64,000 bases of DNA from an uncultured Alphaproteobacteria bacterium (GTDB lineage Bacteria; Pseudomonadota; Alphaproteobacteria; RF32; CAG-239), in assembly GCA_934255405.1 (NCBI GenBank), contig CAKQNT010000004.1, positions 43,126 to 107,125 on the forward strand. The letters are read 5' to 3'. Of the stretch, positions 22,790-31,494 are shown in pieces. Position numbers and translations under genes: made by a program. A model generated the notes under the pieces. It was given only the letters and a program-made list of their open reading frames with translations. It ran no database searches and was not told the origin of the DNA. Position 1 is the stretch's first letter. Each line of letters opens with the position of its first letter.

Positions 22790-24160
22790 ATGAAAAATAT
22801 AAATTATAAATTATTGTTGGTTGCTTCCACTTTGCTGTTGCTGCCGCAGTTGGTTCAGGCTCAAAATGTGGAGAGTTGCAACCCCACGGATTGCAAAACG
22901 CTAGGCTATTCACGCAGTAGCACCGGCTATTGTGCAAAATATCTGGCTTGTCCGTTTGATAGCTCTTATAAGATTTGTCTGAATCAATGCAGTGACAAAT
23001 ATATTGCGGCGGCAGAAAAAATTTCGTCAATTGTTGCGGAGAAATCCACTCCTAAAAAGACCTCGGCGGAAATAGCAGCAAATACCCAGTTGTCTCTGAC
23101 AGGAGATTTGGGCTTTAGCACGCAGGGCGTAACCGAATTGATTGCGTTGTTGCAGACTGAGTTTGGACAAGAAGCGCCCAATCCATCAGACATTAAAACC
23201 GTCGATGATCTTATTGTTACTTTTGGAAGTGATTGTGCTGACTATCCGCTGACATCTTGTCCGAGCGGAGCAACTTGCGAAAGTCAATATCTTATCACCA
23301 GTTGCCAAAGCGGATATAAATTAGTGACGACCATTTTGGGTACTAAGTGTACAAAGACGACAACCGAAACGACATGCTCTGCCGGACAGTATAACAACAA
23401 CGGCACTTGCACCGCCTGCCCCGCCGGAACTTATAGCTCCGCATCCGGATCGGCGACATCTTGCTTCAAGTGCCCAGTAGGAAAGTATCAGGATCAGACC
23501 GGACAAACATCTTGCAAAACTTGCGCTACAGCAACAACCACCGGCGCAACAAGCTGTACCATTACCTGTGATGAGGCAATCCAAAAGGCAGGTGGTATAA
23601 AACTTACAACTCAGACAACGGTAGAATATGGCTCAAAAAATAAATACTACCTGACTAGAGATATTGACATAGGGGATGTTGATGAACTTTATGGGGTATC
23701 ATTTTATACTGCATCCTCACTGCCTGAATGCGCCAATGACAGCTCAGTTATGAAGTCGCCGACACTGCAAATGGGCACTGTAGGAAACATGTATGGAATG
23801 CTTGAGTTTTATGTTAACACCAAAATTTCACGAGCGATTTTTGGTATAGATACCGAATTTCCTGAATTTTTTGTAAGCAACAATCTTAAGATTTATGAGT
23901 TGGTAATGGATAACTCTAATGAAGACACCTCTTTTACTTTGGAATGTGTTGATTTGCAAGATCCAAACGTTTCAGGAGTTCAAGCTGATATAGGATATAC
24001 TTGTGAGTATGGAGATAATCAGCAATGCAACATGGATTTTCAGTGTCAGAATAATGACAGCATTAAATTGACAGAGAAAGGTCTTCAGACCAATATTTGG
24101 TGCCGTGGTGATATGGTTAAAAAGAATGAATCAAATGATTGCGGCATAAGTTGGTACTAA
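22790..24160 (+). CDS. Cysteine-rich exported protein, LGYS family, long form
   Basis: 456 residues with a signal peptide ending VQA (near 24). The CKTLGYSRSSTGYC motif is at the mature N-terminus, then a Cys-poor helical stretch (about 70-140), a run of GCC2/GCC3-type repeats (CPAGTYSSASGSATSCFKC, then CPVGKYQDQTGQTSC), and a distinct C-terminal domain of about 190 residues that I do not recognise. GGAGATTG precedes the start. Third gene of the cluster, ending at a strong terminator. Confidence 0.75.
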   Translation: MKNINYKLLLVASTLLLLPQLVQAQNVESCNPTDCKTLGYSRSSTGYCAKYLACPFDSSYKICLNQCSDKYIAAAEKISSIVAEKSTPKKTSAEIAANTQLSLTGDLGFSTQGVTELIALLQTEFGQEAPNPSDIKTVDDLIVTFGSDCADYPLTSCPSGATCESQYLITSCQSGYKLVTTILGTKCTKTTTETTCSAGQYNNNGTCTACPAGTYSSASGSATSCFKCPVGKYQDQTGQTSCKTCATATTTGATSCTITCDEAIQKAGGIKLTTQTTVEYGSKNKYYLTRDIDIGDVDELYGVSFYTASSLPECANDSSVMKSPTLQMGTVGNMYGMLEFYVNTKISRAIFGIDTEFPEFFVSNNLKIYELVMDNSNEDTSFTLECVDLQDPNVSGVQADIGYTCEYGDNQQCNMDFQCQNNDSIKLTEKGLQTNIWCRGDMVKKNESNDCGISWY

Positions 24161-24164
24161 CCCA

Positions 24165-24196
24165 AACGCCTTGCCTCAACGCAAGGCGTTTTTTTT
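24165..24196 (+). terminator. Terminator of cysteine-rich gene cluster
   Basis: AACGCCTTGC / GCAAGGCGTT stem with CTCAAC loop and eight T. Confidence 0.85.
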
Positions 24197-24267
24197 CGGG
24201 CTCAGAGATAAATTCTAGTTGTTGAATTTTATCATATCAAAGCCTATAACAAATAAAAAAATATGAG

Positions 24268-24295
24268 TTTACAATTAGCTGTGTAATGATATAAT
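24268..24295 (+). promoter_or_regulatory. Promoter of 24334 gene
   Basis: TTTACA at 24268-24273 and a perfect TATAAT at 24290-24295, spacer 16 nt. Confidence 0.6.
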
Positions 24296-24333
24296 ATAGA
24301 TATAAGTTGGCTTTTCACAATGGAGATTGAACC

Positions 24334-25770
24334 ATGAAAAAACGAGTGCTGTTTGTTTGTTGGGTGCTGATATCGTTTTTTTTGACATCGAGCATTGTCG
24401 ACGCAAGAGTTTATTCTATTATTGATTACAAAGATAATCTGGCTACCCGCGACACACCTACGCAAAAGGATACGGGACATACTCCAGATCCGGTTGTGCC
24501 GGATAGAAGCTCGACTTGCGCCAATGAAGGCGGTGTAGATATGATATATCTTGCTCCCCAGCATGTATGTAAAAACGAATTTACGTTAAATGATGGCACA
24601 CGGTGTTGCGCAAGCTATGCGTGCTCTGCAGAATATATGTATAACAGTCTGAATTGTATAGGTGAAAATGTGGAGCTGAGCGGAACTTCTTGTACAGATT
24701 CTGATAATAACACTTATTACACCGGTTGCGGTTGCAAACCTGAATATAACAAAACTGCCGAGACTTGTGGTGAATTCGGAGTTGATATAAACAGCGGATC
24801 TTGCACCTATAACAATCAGACTTATTATAAATCTTGTCTGGATCCGTGTGATGACGAGGACAATGTGGTGAATTGCAAGGCGGAATTTTGCTCCTACATC
24901 TGTAGCGATGGAACTTGTCTGAAGGACAAGTGCAAGGAAAAATGCCCAATGTTTTATTCTACTACTGTAACCGGATGCAGTGGCTCCGGATTGTCTTTGC
25001 CGAGCAACGCATCTTATGCTTTGGGAAGCAAAACCAAGGGAATGGAAAATGGCCAAACATGTTATGAATGCACATATAATTGCAAAACCGGTTATATAAA
25101 AGACGCAAACGGAATGTGCTCAACCTGCCCATCCGGACATTATGAACAAGATGGATTTTGTAAAGAGTGCAAAGCCGGAACTTATGCCGCGGCTGGTGCA
25201 AAATCTTGCACTATATGTCCGGCTAACACATACTCAGCAGCCGGAGCAGCTTCTTGCACCAAATGCGGCATGGGTGAATATTCTTCCCAAGGGTCAGCCG
25301 AGTGCAAAAAATGTCCGGCGGGAACTTATTTATCTTCCAACTCATGTGTTTTGTGTCCGGCGGGAACTTATTCCAAAATTGCCGGAGTCATATTTTGCAC
25401 CCCGTGTCCGGTCGGAAGATACTCCAATACTGATGGAGCAACCTCTTGCAAGTCGTGCAGCGCCGGTACTTATGCCGCCAATACAGGCTCCACATCTTGC
25501 ACTCAATGCCCTAGCGGACAGTATTCTAATGGTACTGGAATGAGCCAGTGTAAGGTATGTCCGGAAGGAGAACAGGTTAACAGCACCCAATCCGGATGTG
25601 AAAGAAAAGCAACGTTTAGATGTACCTCGTTTATATGCGATGTTGGTGTCAGAGAGTTGCCAGACGGCACATGCGAATGTTGCACAGGAGGAGACAATTG
25701 CATGATGAAAGACCTCAGTAATAAATTATACAAAGAACCGCTCTTGCCAGGTGTGGCTCCTAGAAAGTAA
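24334..25770 (+). CDS. Cysteine-rich exported protein with GCC2/GCC3 repeats
   Basis: 478 residues. Signal peptide (residues 1-24), then VYSIIDYKDNL, the DYQ-family start, and the roughly 100-residue Cys-rich domain aligned with the 20454 protein (CCASYACSAEYMYN; GTSCTD; TGCGC). From about 260 to 430 there are seven or more ephrin-receptor-like repeats of the type CPAGTY...G...SC..C. No membrane anchor is visible at the C-terminus. The repeats suggest an extended adhesive rod. Own promoter and terminator. Confidence 0.8.
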   Translation: MKKRVLFVCWVLISFFLTSSIVDARVYSIIDYKDNLATRDTPTQKDTGHTPDPVVPDRSSTCANEGGVDMIYLAPQHVCKNEFTLNDGTRCCASYACSAEYMYNSLNCIGENVELSGTSCTDSDNNTYYTGCGCKPEYNKTAETCGEFGVDINSGSCTYNNQTYYKSCLDPCDDEDNVVNCKAEFCSYICSDGTCLKDKCKEKCPMFYSTTVTGCSGSGLSLPSNASYALGSKTKGMENGQTCYECTYNCKTGYIKDANGMCSTCPSGHYEQDGFCKECKAGTYAAAGAKSCTICPANTYSAAGAASCTKCGMGEYSSQGSAECKKCPAGTYLSSNSCVLCPAGTYSKIAGVIFCTPCPVGRYSNTDGATSCKSCSAGTYAANTGSTSCTQCPSGQYSNGTGMSQCKVCPEGEQVNSTQSGCERKATFRCTSFICDVGVRELPDGTCECCTGGDNCMMKDLSNKLYKEPLLPGVAPRK

Positions 25771-25824
25771 ACCACACCAGAAAGTAAAGTTGTCAATATA
25801 AGCGTGTTTTTGGGTTGACATTTA

Positions 25825-25879
25825 GAGAGCTTCTCTTAAACTTTGTTGTAATACATTTGTTTAAGAGAGGCTCTTTTTT
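25825..25879 (+). terminator. Terminator abutting the next start codon
   Basis: Long inverted repeat: GAGAGCTTCTCTTAAAC (25825-25841) against GTTTAAGAGAGGCTCT (25859-25874), then T tract to 25879. The ATG of the next frame begins at 25880, and the only Shine-Dalgarno candidate (AGAGAGG) is inside the 3' arm. It may end the 24334 transcript or act as an attenuator. Confidence 0.7.
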
Positions 25880-26167
25880 ATGAAAAAATGCAAACTATTC
25901 GGGCTTTTGGCGGCAGTCGGCGTATTTTGGTGCAGCGCGGCCGGTGCCGGAACGCATTTTATTGCCGATTATCAGGGCTCCCTGCCCTATAGCAACCGTA
26001 CCAACGACAGTTTGGAATCGCAATCAGAATCTTCGGCCGCTGCCGTCTGTGCATCTAATGGCGGAATTGCCAAAGACTCTTTGCCCAAAGGGCAAACTTG
26101 TCAGGGAGAGTGGACAATGTCCGGCGGAATTAAATGCTGCAGAAGCTATACCGAAAGCGAAAATTGA
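25880..26167 (+). CDS. Truncated DYQ-family exported protein
   Basis: 95 residues: signal peptide ending near AGA (residue 23), FIADYQGSLPYSNR, then CASNGGIAKDSLPKGQTC and GIKCCRSY, matching the first part of the 20454 and 24334 proteins. It stops where the others continue with C-SEYKY and the repeat region. It therefore looks like a gene broken by a 3' deletion, or a one-domain family member. Its ribosome site is locked in a hairpin. Confidence 0.55.
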   Translation: MKKCKLFGLLAAVGVFWCSAAGAGTHFIADYQGSLPYSNRTNDSLESQSESSAAAVCASNGGIAKDSLPKGQTCQGEWTMSGGIKCCRSYTESEN

Positions 26168-26220
26168 CATCTGCAAAACTATTCTGAAATTGCTCAATAG
26201 GATTAATTAAAAAAACTATT

Positions 26221-26256
26221 GCTTCGCATAATTAATCGTTATGCGGACGTTTTTTG
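26221..26256 (+). terminator. Terminator after truncated gene
   Basis: CGCATAA / TTATGCG stem with flanking partial pairing and a run of six T. Confidence 0.65.
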
Positions 26257-26331
26257 TCTATTGACGTCCAAATAAATTTATGCTATCTCGGAGATCTGAT
26301 ATTTTATTATTTCATTTAAAATTTTATAATT

Positions 26332-26793
26332 ATGCAAGAAGATTTAGTAAATTTTCCGATTTCTACCAAAGATATTGTAGAAATAGTTGGGTACAATGAT
26401 CCGACAACCTCAGATGACTTGTTGCTTAAGCTGATTGACCTGACCAAGATGTCAATCAACGGCAAACATCCACTGGCGTTTGCCCAATCGGGGATTTCCA
26501 TAGAAGAAAAAGCAGATATTCTGTCTCGCCTGAAAGCAATGCTCTCTGGCGTGGAGTGTGTGGCAGATGCCGAATATCTTGATATGAAGCGCAATCGCCT
26601 CAATATCATGGTTCTGGAGAACCAAAAGCGCCAGTCAAAACTACCTTGGTTTTATAAGCGCCCCATCTGGTGGAGAGGCATTGCTTGTTATCCGCTCAAA
26701 AGCGTTATTAACGGATTTTGCCATTCTGCGGAGACAAAGGTTGACACCGAGGCGTTGTATGTGGCTATAGAACAAGCAATTGTGACCTGCTAA
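26332..26793 (+). CDS. Hypothetical protein, 153 residues
   Basis: Not recognised. Soluble, with a helical N-terminal half (KDIVEIVGYNDPTTSDDLLLKLIDLTK; EKADILSRLKAMLSG) and an aromatic middle KLPWFYKRPIWWRGIACYPL. No signal. The leader is AAAATTTTATAATT directly before ATG and lacks Shine-Dalgarno; TTGACG and TATCTC with a 17-nt spacer lie about 50 bp upstream. Stand-alone gene with its own terminator. Confidence 0.6.
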   Translation: MQEDLVNFPISTKDIVEIVGYNDPTTSDDLLLKLIDLTKMSINGKHPLAFAQSGISIEEKADILSRLKAMLSGVECVADAEYLDMKRNRLNIMVLENQKRQSKLPWFYKRPIWWRGIACYPLKSVINGFCHSAETKVDTEALYVAIEQAIVTC

Positions 26794-26800
26794 ACAAAAA

Positions 26801-26835
26801 AAATCCTGCTTGAAAAATCAAGCGGGATTTTTTTT
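26801..26835 (+). terminator. Terminator of 26332 gene
   Basis: AAATCCTGCTTGA / TCAAGCGGGATTT stem, AAAA loop, eight T. Confidence 0.85.
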
Positions 26836-26871
26836 GTATGCGCCTCTCACCTTATCTTCCAGACAAAACAA

Positions 26872-26898
26872 AAGAGCCTCTTTTTAAGGAGGCTCTTA
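26872..26898 (-). terminator. Terminator of 26928 gene
   Basis: AAGAGCCTC / GAGGCTCTT stem; T-rich on minus, about 30 bp past the stop. Confidence 0.7.
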
Positions 26899-26927
26899 TT
26901 GTTTGTTTCTTGTGTAGTGCGTTAGAG

Positions 26928-27314
26928 TTAGGCGATAGTCTTCCACTCTATGCAAGGCTCCAGCTTTTCATTGCTGAAAACCTGCCCGATTTGGAGTTTG
27001 ACCACGCCGTCGCACAGAATCTGACGCTGGTAGGTCTGCCCCATATCGATGATGCCATGAGGCTTTAGCTCGCCGGCGTAGATGTATAACAGGCGGGCGC
27101 TCCCAGGGGCGGAAGTCTCTTCTAAGATGGCGTGATGTGTGTATTTGCCATTGTAGAGATCCATTACCCAAATCGGTCCTTCCACATACTCAATGGTTGC
27201 CAGATAGGCGTTACCATAACCGGAATAGCCTTTCAGCTCTTCCTTTAGCATCTCGGCCATTTGCAGGGTCACACTCTCCGGAGTTGCAATCCTTTGATTT
27301 ACTTCCTTTGCCAT
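26928..27314 (-). CDS. Hypothetical protein, 128 residues
   Basis: Not recognised. Soluble, no signal. A helical start (TPESVTLQMAEMLKEELKGYSG) is followed by a strand-rich part (IWVMDLYNGKYTHHAIL, LLYIYAGELKPHGIID). No Shine-Dalgarno (leader AAATCTAGTTATT). It lies downstream of the similarly sized 27343 gene on the same strand, 28 bp away, so the two may be co-transcribed. Confidence 0.55.
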   Translation of the reverse strand: MAKEVNQRIATPESVTLQMAEMLKEELKGYSGYGNAYLATIEYVEGPIWVMDLYNGKYTHHAILEETSAPGSARLLYIYAGELKPHGIIDMGQTYQRQILCDGVVKLQIGQVFSNEKLEPCIEWKTIA

Positions 27315-27342
27315 AATAACTAGATTTTGAAGATTAGTACTA

Positions 27343-27732
27343 TTATCTTACCTCTATAACCTTGGTGTAGATTCTATAGAAGGTAATCACTTTTTCTCCG
27401 TTGCAGTCGACGACTCTCATCAGACCGCGCTTGGTAGTGAAACTCCTTGGCTCAACCCGAATCGGGAAATGCACAACCTGATTCATCAGGCGGACAAATA
27501 TGCGCTTAATCGGATAGTAAATAACCGTCTGCTTGATTCCGTCTTCGTTGGTCAACGAAAAAACAAAGCCGATGCGATACTCGTCACGAGGGTGAACCAG
27601 ATAGGACAAAACGCCCTTTTCGATGTTAAAATGCTCTTTGAGGTTCGGAAACTTCTTATCAAGCTCCTCACGCACAGTTTCCGGTGTCTCACACCAAAAT
27701 CTGTTTACCATTGCTACTTTACTTTTACTCAT
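27343..27732 (-). CDS. Hypothetical protein, 129 residues
   Basis: Not recognised. Strand-rich, basic protein with RFWCETPETVREELDKKFPNLK at the N-terminus and TVIYYPIKRIFVRLMNQVVHFP in the centre. No signal or membrane helix. The leader is AATTTTAAATTCTCGAGATT, without Shine-Dalgarno. Probably the first gene of a pair with 26928-27314. Confidence 0.55.
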   Translation of the reverse strand: MSKSKVAMVNRFWCETPETVREELDKKFPNLKEHFNIEKGVLSYLVHPRDEYRIGFVFSLTNEDGIKQTVIYYPIKRIFVRLMNQVVHFPIRVEPRSFTTKRGLMRVVDCNGEKVITFYRIYTKVIEVR

Positions 27733-27915
27733 AATCTCGAGAATTTAAAATTGTAAAACATAATTATTTTTCTTGTAGTCTAAGGCTATAAAATATTTGG
27801 ACAAAAGTCAGGGGGATATTGTGTAATTTGTCTATTATTTTAGGCAGGGTTTAAATTCGCCGCCGCCGGTATATATGGTGCGATAGGTTTAATTAATTTT
27901 GTTTTAGGAAACGCC

Positions 27916-29154
27916 ATGAAAAAACTTATTACCGGAACCGCACTTGCCGCTCTGGCACTTATCTGGAGCGCGCCGGCACCTGCTCTGGGCGCATCTGCCC
28001 AAGCCCCTATCACTCGCAGTGCCAAGCAGAGAGTTGCCGCATCCAGACACCGCAGCAACCTCTCGTTTAGCCAAATCGGCAACGACTACACCGATTTTAA
28101 GAACTATTTGCAAAAAAAATATGGCATAGGCTACGCTCTTGATGTATCTTATATGCCGCAATATGGCGCGCCAAGCGGCAAAAAGACGGCTTTTCAGACT
28201 ATAGTTTATCCATCGCTGACCTGGAATATGTGGAACAACTCCTATGGCAGCGCCACACTTAATGCGGCTTATAATATGACACGCTATTCCGGAGCAAACG
28301 GCACCAAAATCGGTAAGCGAATCGGAACAGTTACCGAAATTAATGACTATTCCTCGCAATCAAATTCTTTTGACGAGCTATACCTCTCCTATCAACTGCC
28401 AGACAAACTTAATTGGTTGAGTTTTGGCATCGGACAATTTCCGATTTATAATTTTGACGGAACCGCCTATGATGCCAATCAGCAGGAGAACTTTATAAAC
28501 TACGCGCTCTCGCAAAACGCATCTTCCACCTACCCCACGGCCTCTACCGGCGGATTTGTGCAAATTGCTCCCAACTCGGAGTGGTCTTTTGCTATCGGCG
28601 CCCAGGACGCACACAATATCGACGGCAACGGCATATCAACCTCGCACCTCTTCAAAAAACACGCTCATTACACCTCTTTTGCCTATGCGGCATACAGCCC
28701 CACAATTAAAGGACTGGGCAGCGGACAATATTCGGTTTTGCTGTATAATCAGCCATGGGTAGATGTTCAAAAACAAACCACTAACGGCTGGTCGCTCAAC
28801 GCCAGCCAAAATATCGGCGACAAACTGGCAATATTCGCCCGCGCTAACGGCGTGTCCGGCACAACCGCCACAATCAAGCGCTCATACGTCTTGGGCGGAG
28901 TGTACAATAATCCTCTAAACAGAAATCCGCTTGACCAAATCGGATTTGCCGCCGCTTATAACCAAATCAGCAAACAAGCTGTCGGCGCGGAAATTAACCA
29001 TAAGGCCGAAACCGTGCTGGAAACTTATTGGGCTTGGGGAATCTCTAAATGGATGACCCTGACTCCAGATATCCAGTTATATATAAATCCGGCACTCAAT
29101 GCCAAATCCGATACCGCTACCGTATTCTCTTTGCGCGCCTCCATCTTCTTCTAA
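27916..29154 (+). CDS. OprB-type carbohydrate-selective porin
   Basis: Outer-membrane beta-barrel channel. A signal peptide (about 1-26) precedes a mature protein of alternating amphipathic strands. The barrel pattern includes YPSLTWNMWNNSYGSATLNAAY, WLSFGIGQFPIYNFDGT and IGFAAAYNQIS, and the C-terminal FSLRASIFF ends in Phe as needed for BAM recognition. The fold and length (412) match the OprB family; the sugar specificity is not predictable. TTTAGGAAA precedes the start. Confidence 0.8.
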   Translation: MKKLITGTALAALALIWSAPAPALGASAQAPITRSAKQRVAASRHRSNLSFSQIGNDYTDFKNYLQKKYGIGYALDVSYMPQYGAPSGKKTAFQTIVYPSLTWNMWNNSYGSATLNAAYNMTRYSGANGTKIGKRIGTVTEINDYSSQSNSFDELYLSYQLPDKLNWLSFGIGQFPIYNFDGTAYDANQQENFINYALSQNASSTYPTASTGGFVQIAPNSEWSFAIGAQDAHNIDGNGISTSHLFKKHAHYTSFAYAAYSPTIKGLGSGQYSVLLYNQPWVDVQKQTTNGWSLNASQNIGDKLAIFARANGVSGTTATIKRSYVLGGVYNNPLNRNPLDQIGFAAAYNQISKQAVGAEINHKAETVLETYWAWGISKWMTLTPDIQLYINPALNAKSDTATVFSLRASIFF

Positions 29155-29204
29155 GTGCCGAGCCGGCACGGGCATTCTCAAGAATATGCTCACAACTCAC
29201 TATG

Positions 29205-29285
29205 TTCGTTGTTCGGGATAGTGCCCGTTTAAAATTTAATCCTAATAAGCCTTTCCTCGCGCTCCGTCAAGAGGGAAGACTTAGG
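29205..29285. repeat. Dispersed intergenic repeat with REP-like unit
   Basis: TTCGGGATAGTGCCCGTTTA (29211 on), AATCCTAATAAGCCTTTCC and a degraded palindrome CCGTCAAGAGGGAAGACTTA. The same series occurs at 43081-43150 after the TPR gene. The remaining intergenic sequence to 29419 holds no gene. Confidence 0.65.
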
Positions 29286-29419
29286 GCTTGCAGATTAGAA
29301 AAAATGCCTGATTGTGCGATTTATTAATTAGCATCTGAATATTTGCAAATTTTACTTTACAAAACATTGCTTTTGGGAATAAATATACATAACTTTAACT
29401 TATAAGCTAACGTGTTGTA

Positions 29420-29944
29420 ATGTCAAAATTTTCTAAATTTTATCTATTAGGGGCGCTCCTTATGGTAAGTGCTTGTCAAAATAACATCAAACCGGCGATT
29501 GTGCCACCGGCCGAAATTACGCCGCCGCCCGCCCATAGTCTGGAAATTATCGGCGGAGTGGAGCCGGTGTATTTTCTGCCCCTAAAAGCTCCGATTGCCG
29601 CCCGTATTGATACCGGCGCCGAAACATCTTCGGTTGATGCCGACAATATTCGCGCCTTTGAACGAGACGGCGAAAAATGGGTTTCTTTCCGTTTGGCCAA
29701 CGCCGCCAACGGCGAAAATCATGTATTTGAAAAACGTATCAAACGCAGAACCAATATCCGCCGCGCCGAAGGCAATGAGTTCCGCTATGTGGTGAATATG
29801 GATATTAAAATCGGCAACGAAATCATTAATGCCGACTTTACTTTGGCCAAACGTGATAAATTTAATTATCAGGGGCTTATCGGGCGTAATATTATCAATG
29901 GTCGTTTTATTGTCGATCCTTCGGTCGAAAACACAATTCGCTAA
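29420..29944 (+). CDS. RimB-like retropepsin-type protease, lipoprotein
   Basis: Member of the ATP-dependent zinc protease/retropepsin-like family (PF05618). The aspartic-protease signature ARIDTGAETSSVDA (near 60) is intact, followed by FEKRIKRRTNIR and a GLIGRNIINGRFIVDPS C-terminal motif. A signal peptide with lipobox VSAC (Cys near 19) places it in the envelope. It is first of a three-gene set with the inactive transglutaminase/7TM protein and the ATP-grasp enzyme. The set is known as a conserved triad thought to modify and cleave peptides; the substrate is unknown. Confidence 0.85.
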   Translation: MSKFSKFYLLGALLMVSACQNNIKPAIVPPAEITPPPAHSLEIIGGVEPVYFLPLKAPIAARIDTGAETSSVDADNIRAFERDGEKWVSFRLANAANGENHVFEKRIKRRTNIRRAEGNEFRYVVNMDIKIGNEIINADFTLAKRDKFNYQGLIGRNIINGRFIVDPSVENTIR

Positions 29945-29958
29945 TCAGGACTTGAAAA

Positions 29959-31491
29959 ATGTTAAAAAAATTTGCTTCCGTTCGCGGTGTTCTTTCTACT
30001 TTGCTTGTTTTGGCAACCATTTATGCGGCGTATAGTATCTATTATAAAGTGGAATATTGGGGTTTTAGCGTCGCTCCCAAACAAAACACCAACTTGTGGT
30101 CGGTGGAGGCAAATATTTCTTTTCTGCCCAATGGTGAACCGATAAAAGTTTTGCTCACCACTCCGCGCAGCAACGACTCTTTTAAGATTTTGGAAGAAAA
30201 CGTTGTGGCAGACGGCTACGAGGTTCGGCGCAACAAAAGCGGTTCTCTGCTGACTATGACGGCACCGGCGCAAACCGAAGAGCAACACATCTATTACAAA
30301 ATTATGCTGTTTGATAATGTTGATGCCCGCGGCAAAACATGGGCGCCACAGCCCGCACGGCCAGAAAAACCGGTCTTTGACGAGCAGAAATCCGCCGCCG
30401 CCAAACAAATTTTGCAGCTTGCTAAAAAAATGCCCGGTGATGATGTCCGCCAGATTATCTTGCTATTAAACCAAGAGCCGCTAGACCCTGCGGTGCAAGC
30501 GTATCTGCCGGTGCGCAAAAGTCCGGCTGAAACAGTGGAAATCATCAGCGAGCTACTGGCGCTCAAGGGCATCCCCTCGCGACCGGCTCGCGGTTTTAAG
30601 CTGGAAGAAAGCAAAAAAGCCCTTACTCCTGATTTGATGTTGGAGGCTTATCTCAATGGTTCTTGGCGTATTTATAATATTGAAACCGGAAAAAAAGGTA
30701 TTCCGGACAACTTTGTATTGTTTCAGCGCGGCGGAAAGTCATTGATTGATGTGATGGGCGGCGAAAACTCCACCATCAAATTCTCGGTGCTCAAATCAGT
30801 TACCTCTTCTATGAGTCTGGCACAAAAACGCGCCAAACTTGCCGGCAGCCAGTCCTGGTTTGACTACTCCATCTATAACCTGCCGATTGCTCAGCAAAAC
30901 ACCCTCAAGTGGCTGTCTATCTTTCCGCTGGCAATTCTTATCATTGTGCTGATGCGCAATGTTGTCGGCGTGCAGACTATGGGCACCTTTACCCCGATGT
31001 TGCTCTCCATGGCGCTGGTTAAGACCGGATTTTGGCCGGGGATGCTCTGCTTTGGGCTGATTGTCGGCATGGGATTGGTTATCCGCTTTTTGATGAGCCG
31101 TTTTAATCTGCTTTTGGTTCCGAGAATTTCCGCAGTAGTGATTTTTGTTATTCTGATGATGCAGGGACTGACTATTTTGGGCTATAAGATGGAACTGAAC
31201 ATTGCGCAATCGGCGGTGTTTTTCCCCATCATTATTATGGCGTGGATTATTGAGCGCGCGTCTATCACGTGGGAAGAAGATGGTCCGATAAACGCCGGCA
31301 AAGAGATTTTTAACAGCGTGCTGGTGGCGATTATTGTCTACTTTGTTATCAGCAGCGAATATATTCGCCATATTATGTTTGCTTTTAATGAGTTGAATCT
31401 GGTGATTTTGTTGGTGGTTATGTTGCTGGGCACATATACCGGTTACCGCCTGCTGGAGCTCAAGCGCTTTAACCCGCTGGCAAAGGATTAA
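29959..31491 (+). CDS. Inactive transglutaminase fused to seven membrane helices
   Basis: 510 residues. One N-terminal membrane helix (about 10-27), a periplasmic inactive transglutaminase-like region (about 40-290, with LLALKGIPSRPARGFKLEES), then seven C-terminal helices (about 310-500) including GVQTMGTFTPMLLSMALV and LELKRFNPLAKD. This is the PF14400-PF14402 architecture. It probably binds a peptide or an amino-acid-modified substrate together with its neighbours. It starts 14 bp after the protease gene and ends 3 bp before the ATP-grasp gene. Confidence 0.88.
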   Translation: MLKKFASVRGVLSTLLVLATIYAAYSIYYKVEYWGFSVAPKQNTNLWSVEANISFLPNGEPIKVLLTTPRSNDSFKILEENVVADGYEVRRNKSGSLLTMTAPAQTEEQHIYYKIMLFDNVDARGKTWAPQPARPEKPVFDEQKSAAAKQILQLAKKMPGDDVRQIILLLNQEPLDPAVQAYLPVRKSPAETVEIISELLALKGIPSRPARGFKLEESKKALTPDLMLEAYLNGSWRIYNIETGKKGIPDNFVLFQRGGKSLIDVMGGENSTIKFSVLKSVTSSMSLAQKRAKLAGSQSWFDYSIYNLPIAQQNTLKWLSIFPLAILIIVLMRNVVGVQTMGTFTPMLLSMALVKTGFWPGMLCFGLIVGMGLVIRFLMSRFNLLLVPRISAVVIFVILMMQGLTILGYKMELNIAQSAVFFPIIIMAWIIERASITWEEDGPINAGKEIFNSVLVAIIVYFVISSEYIRHIMFAFNELNLVILLVVMLLGTYTGYRLLELKRFNPLAKD

Positions 31492-31494
31492 CCG

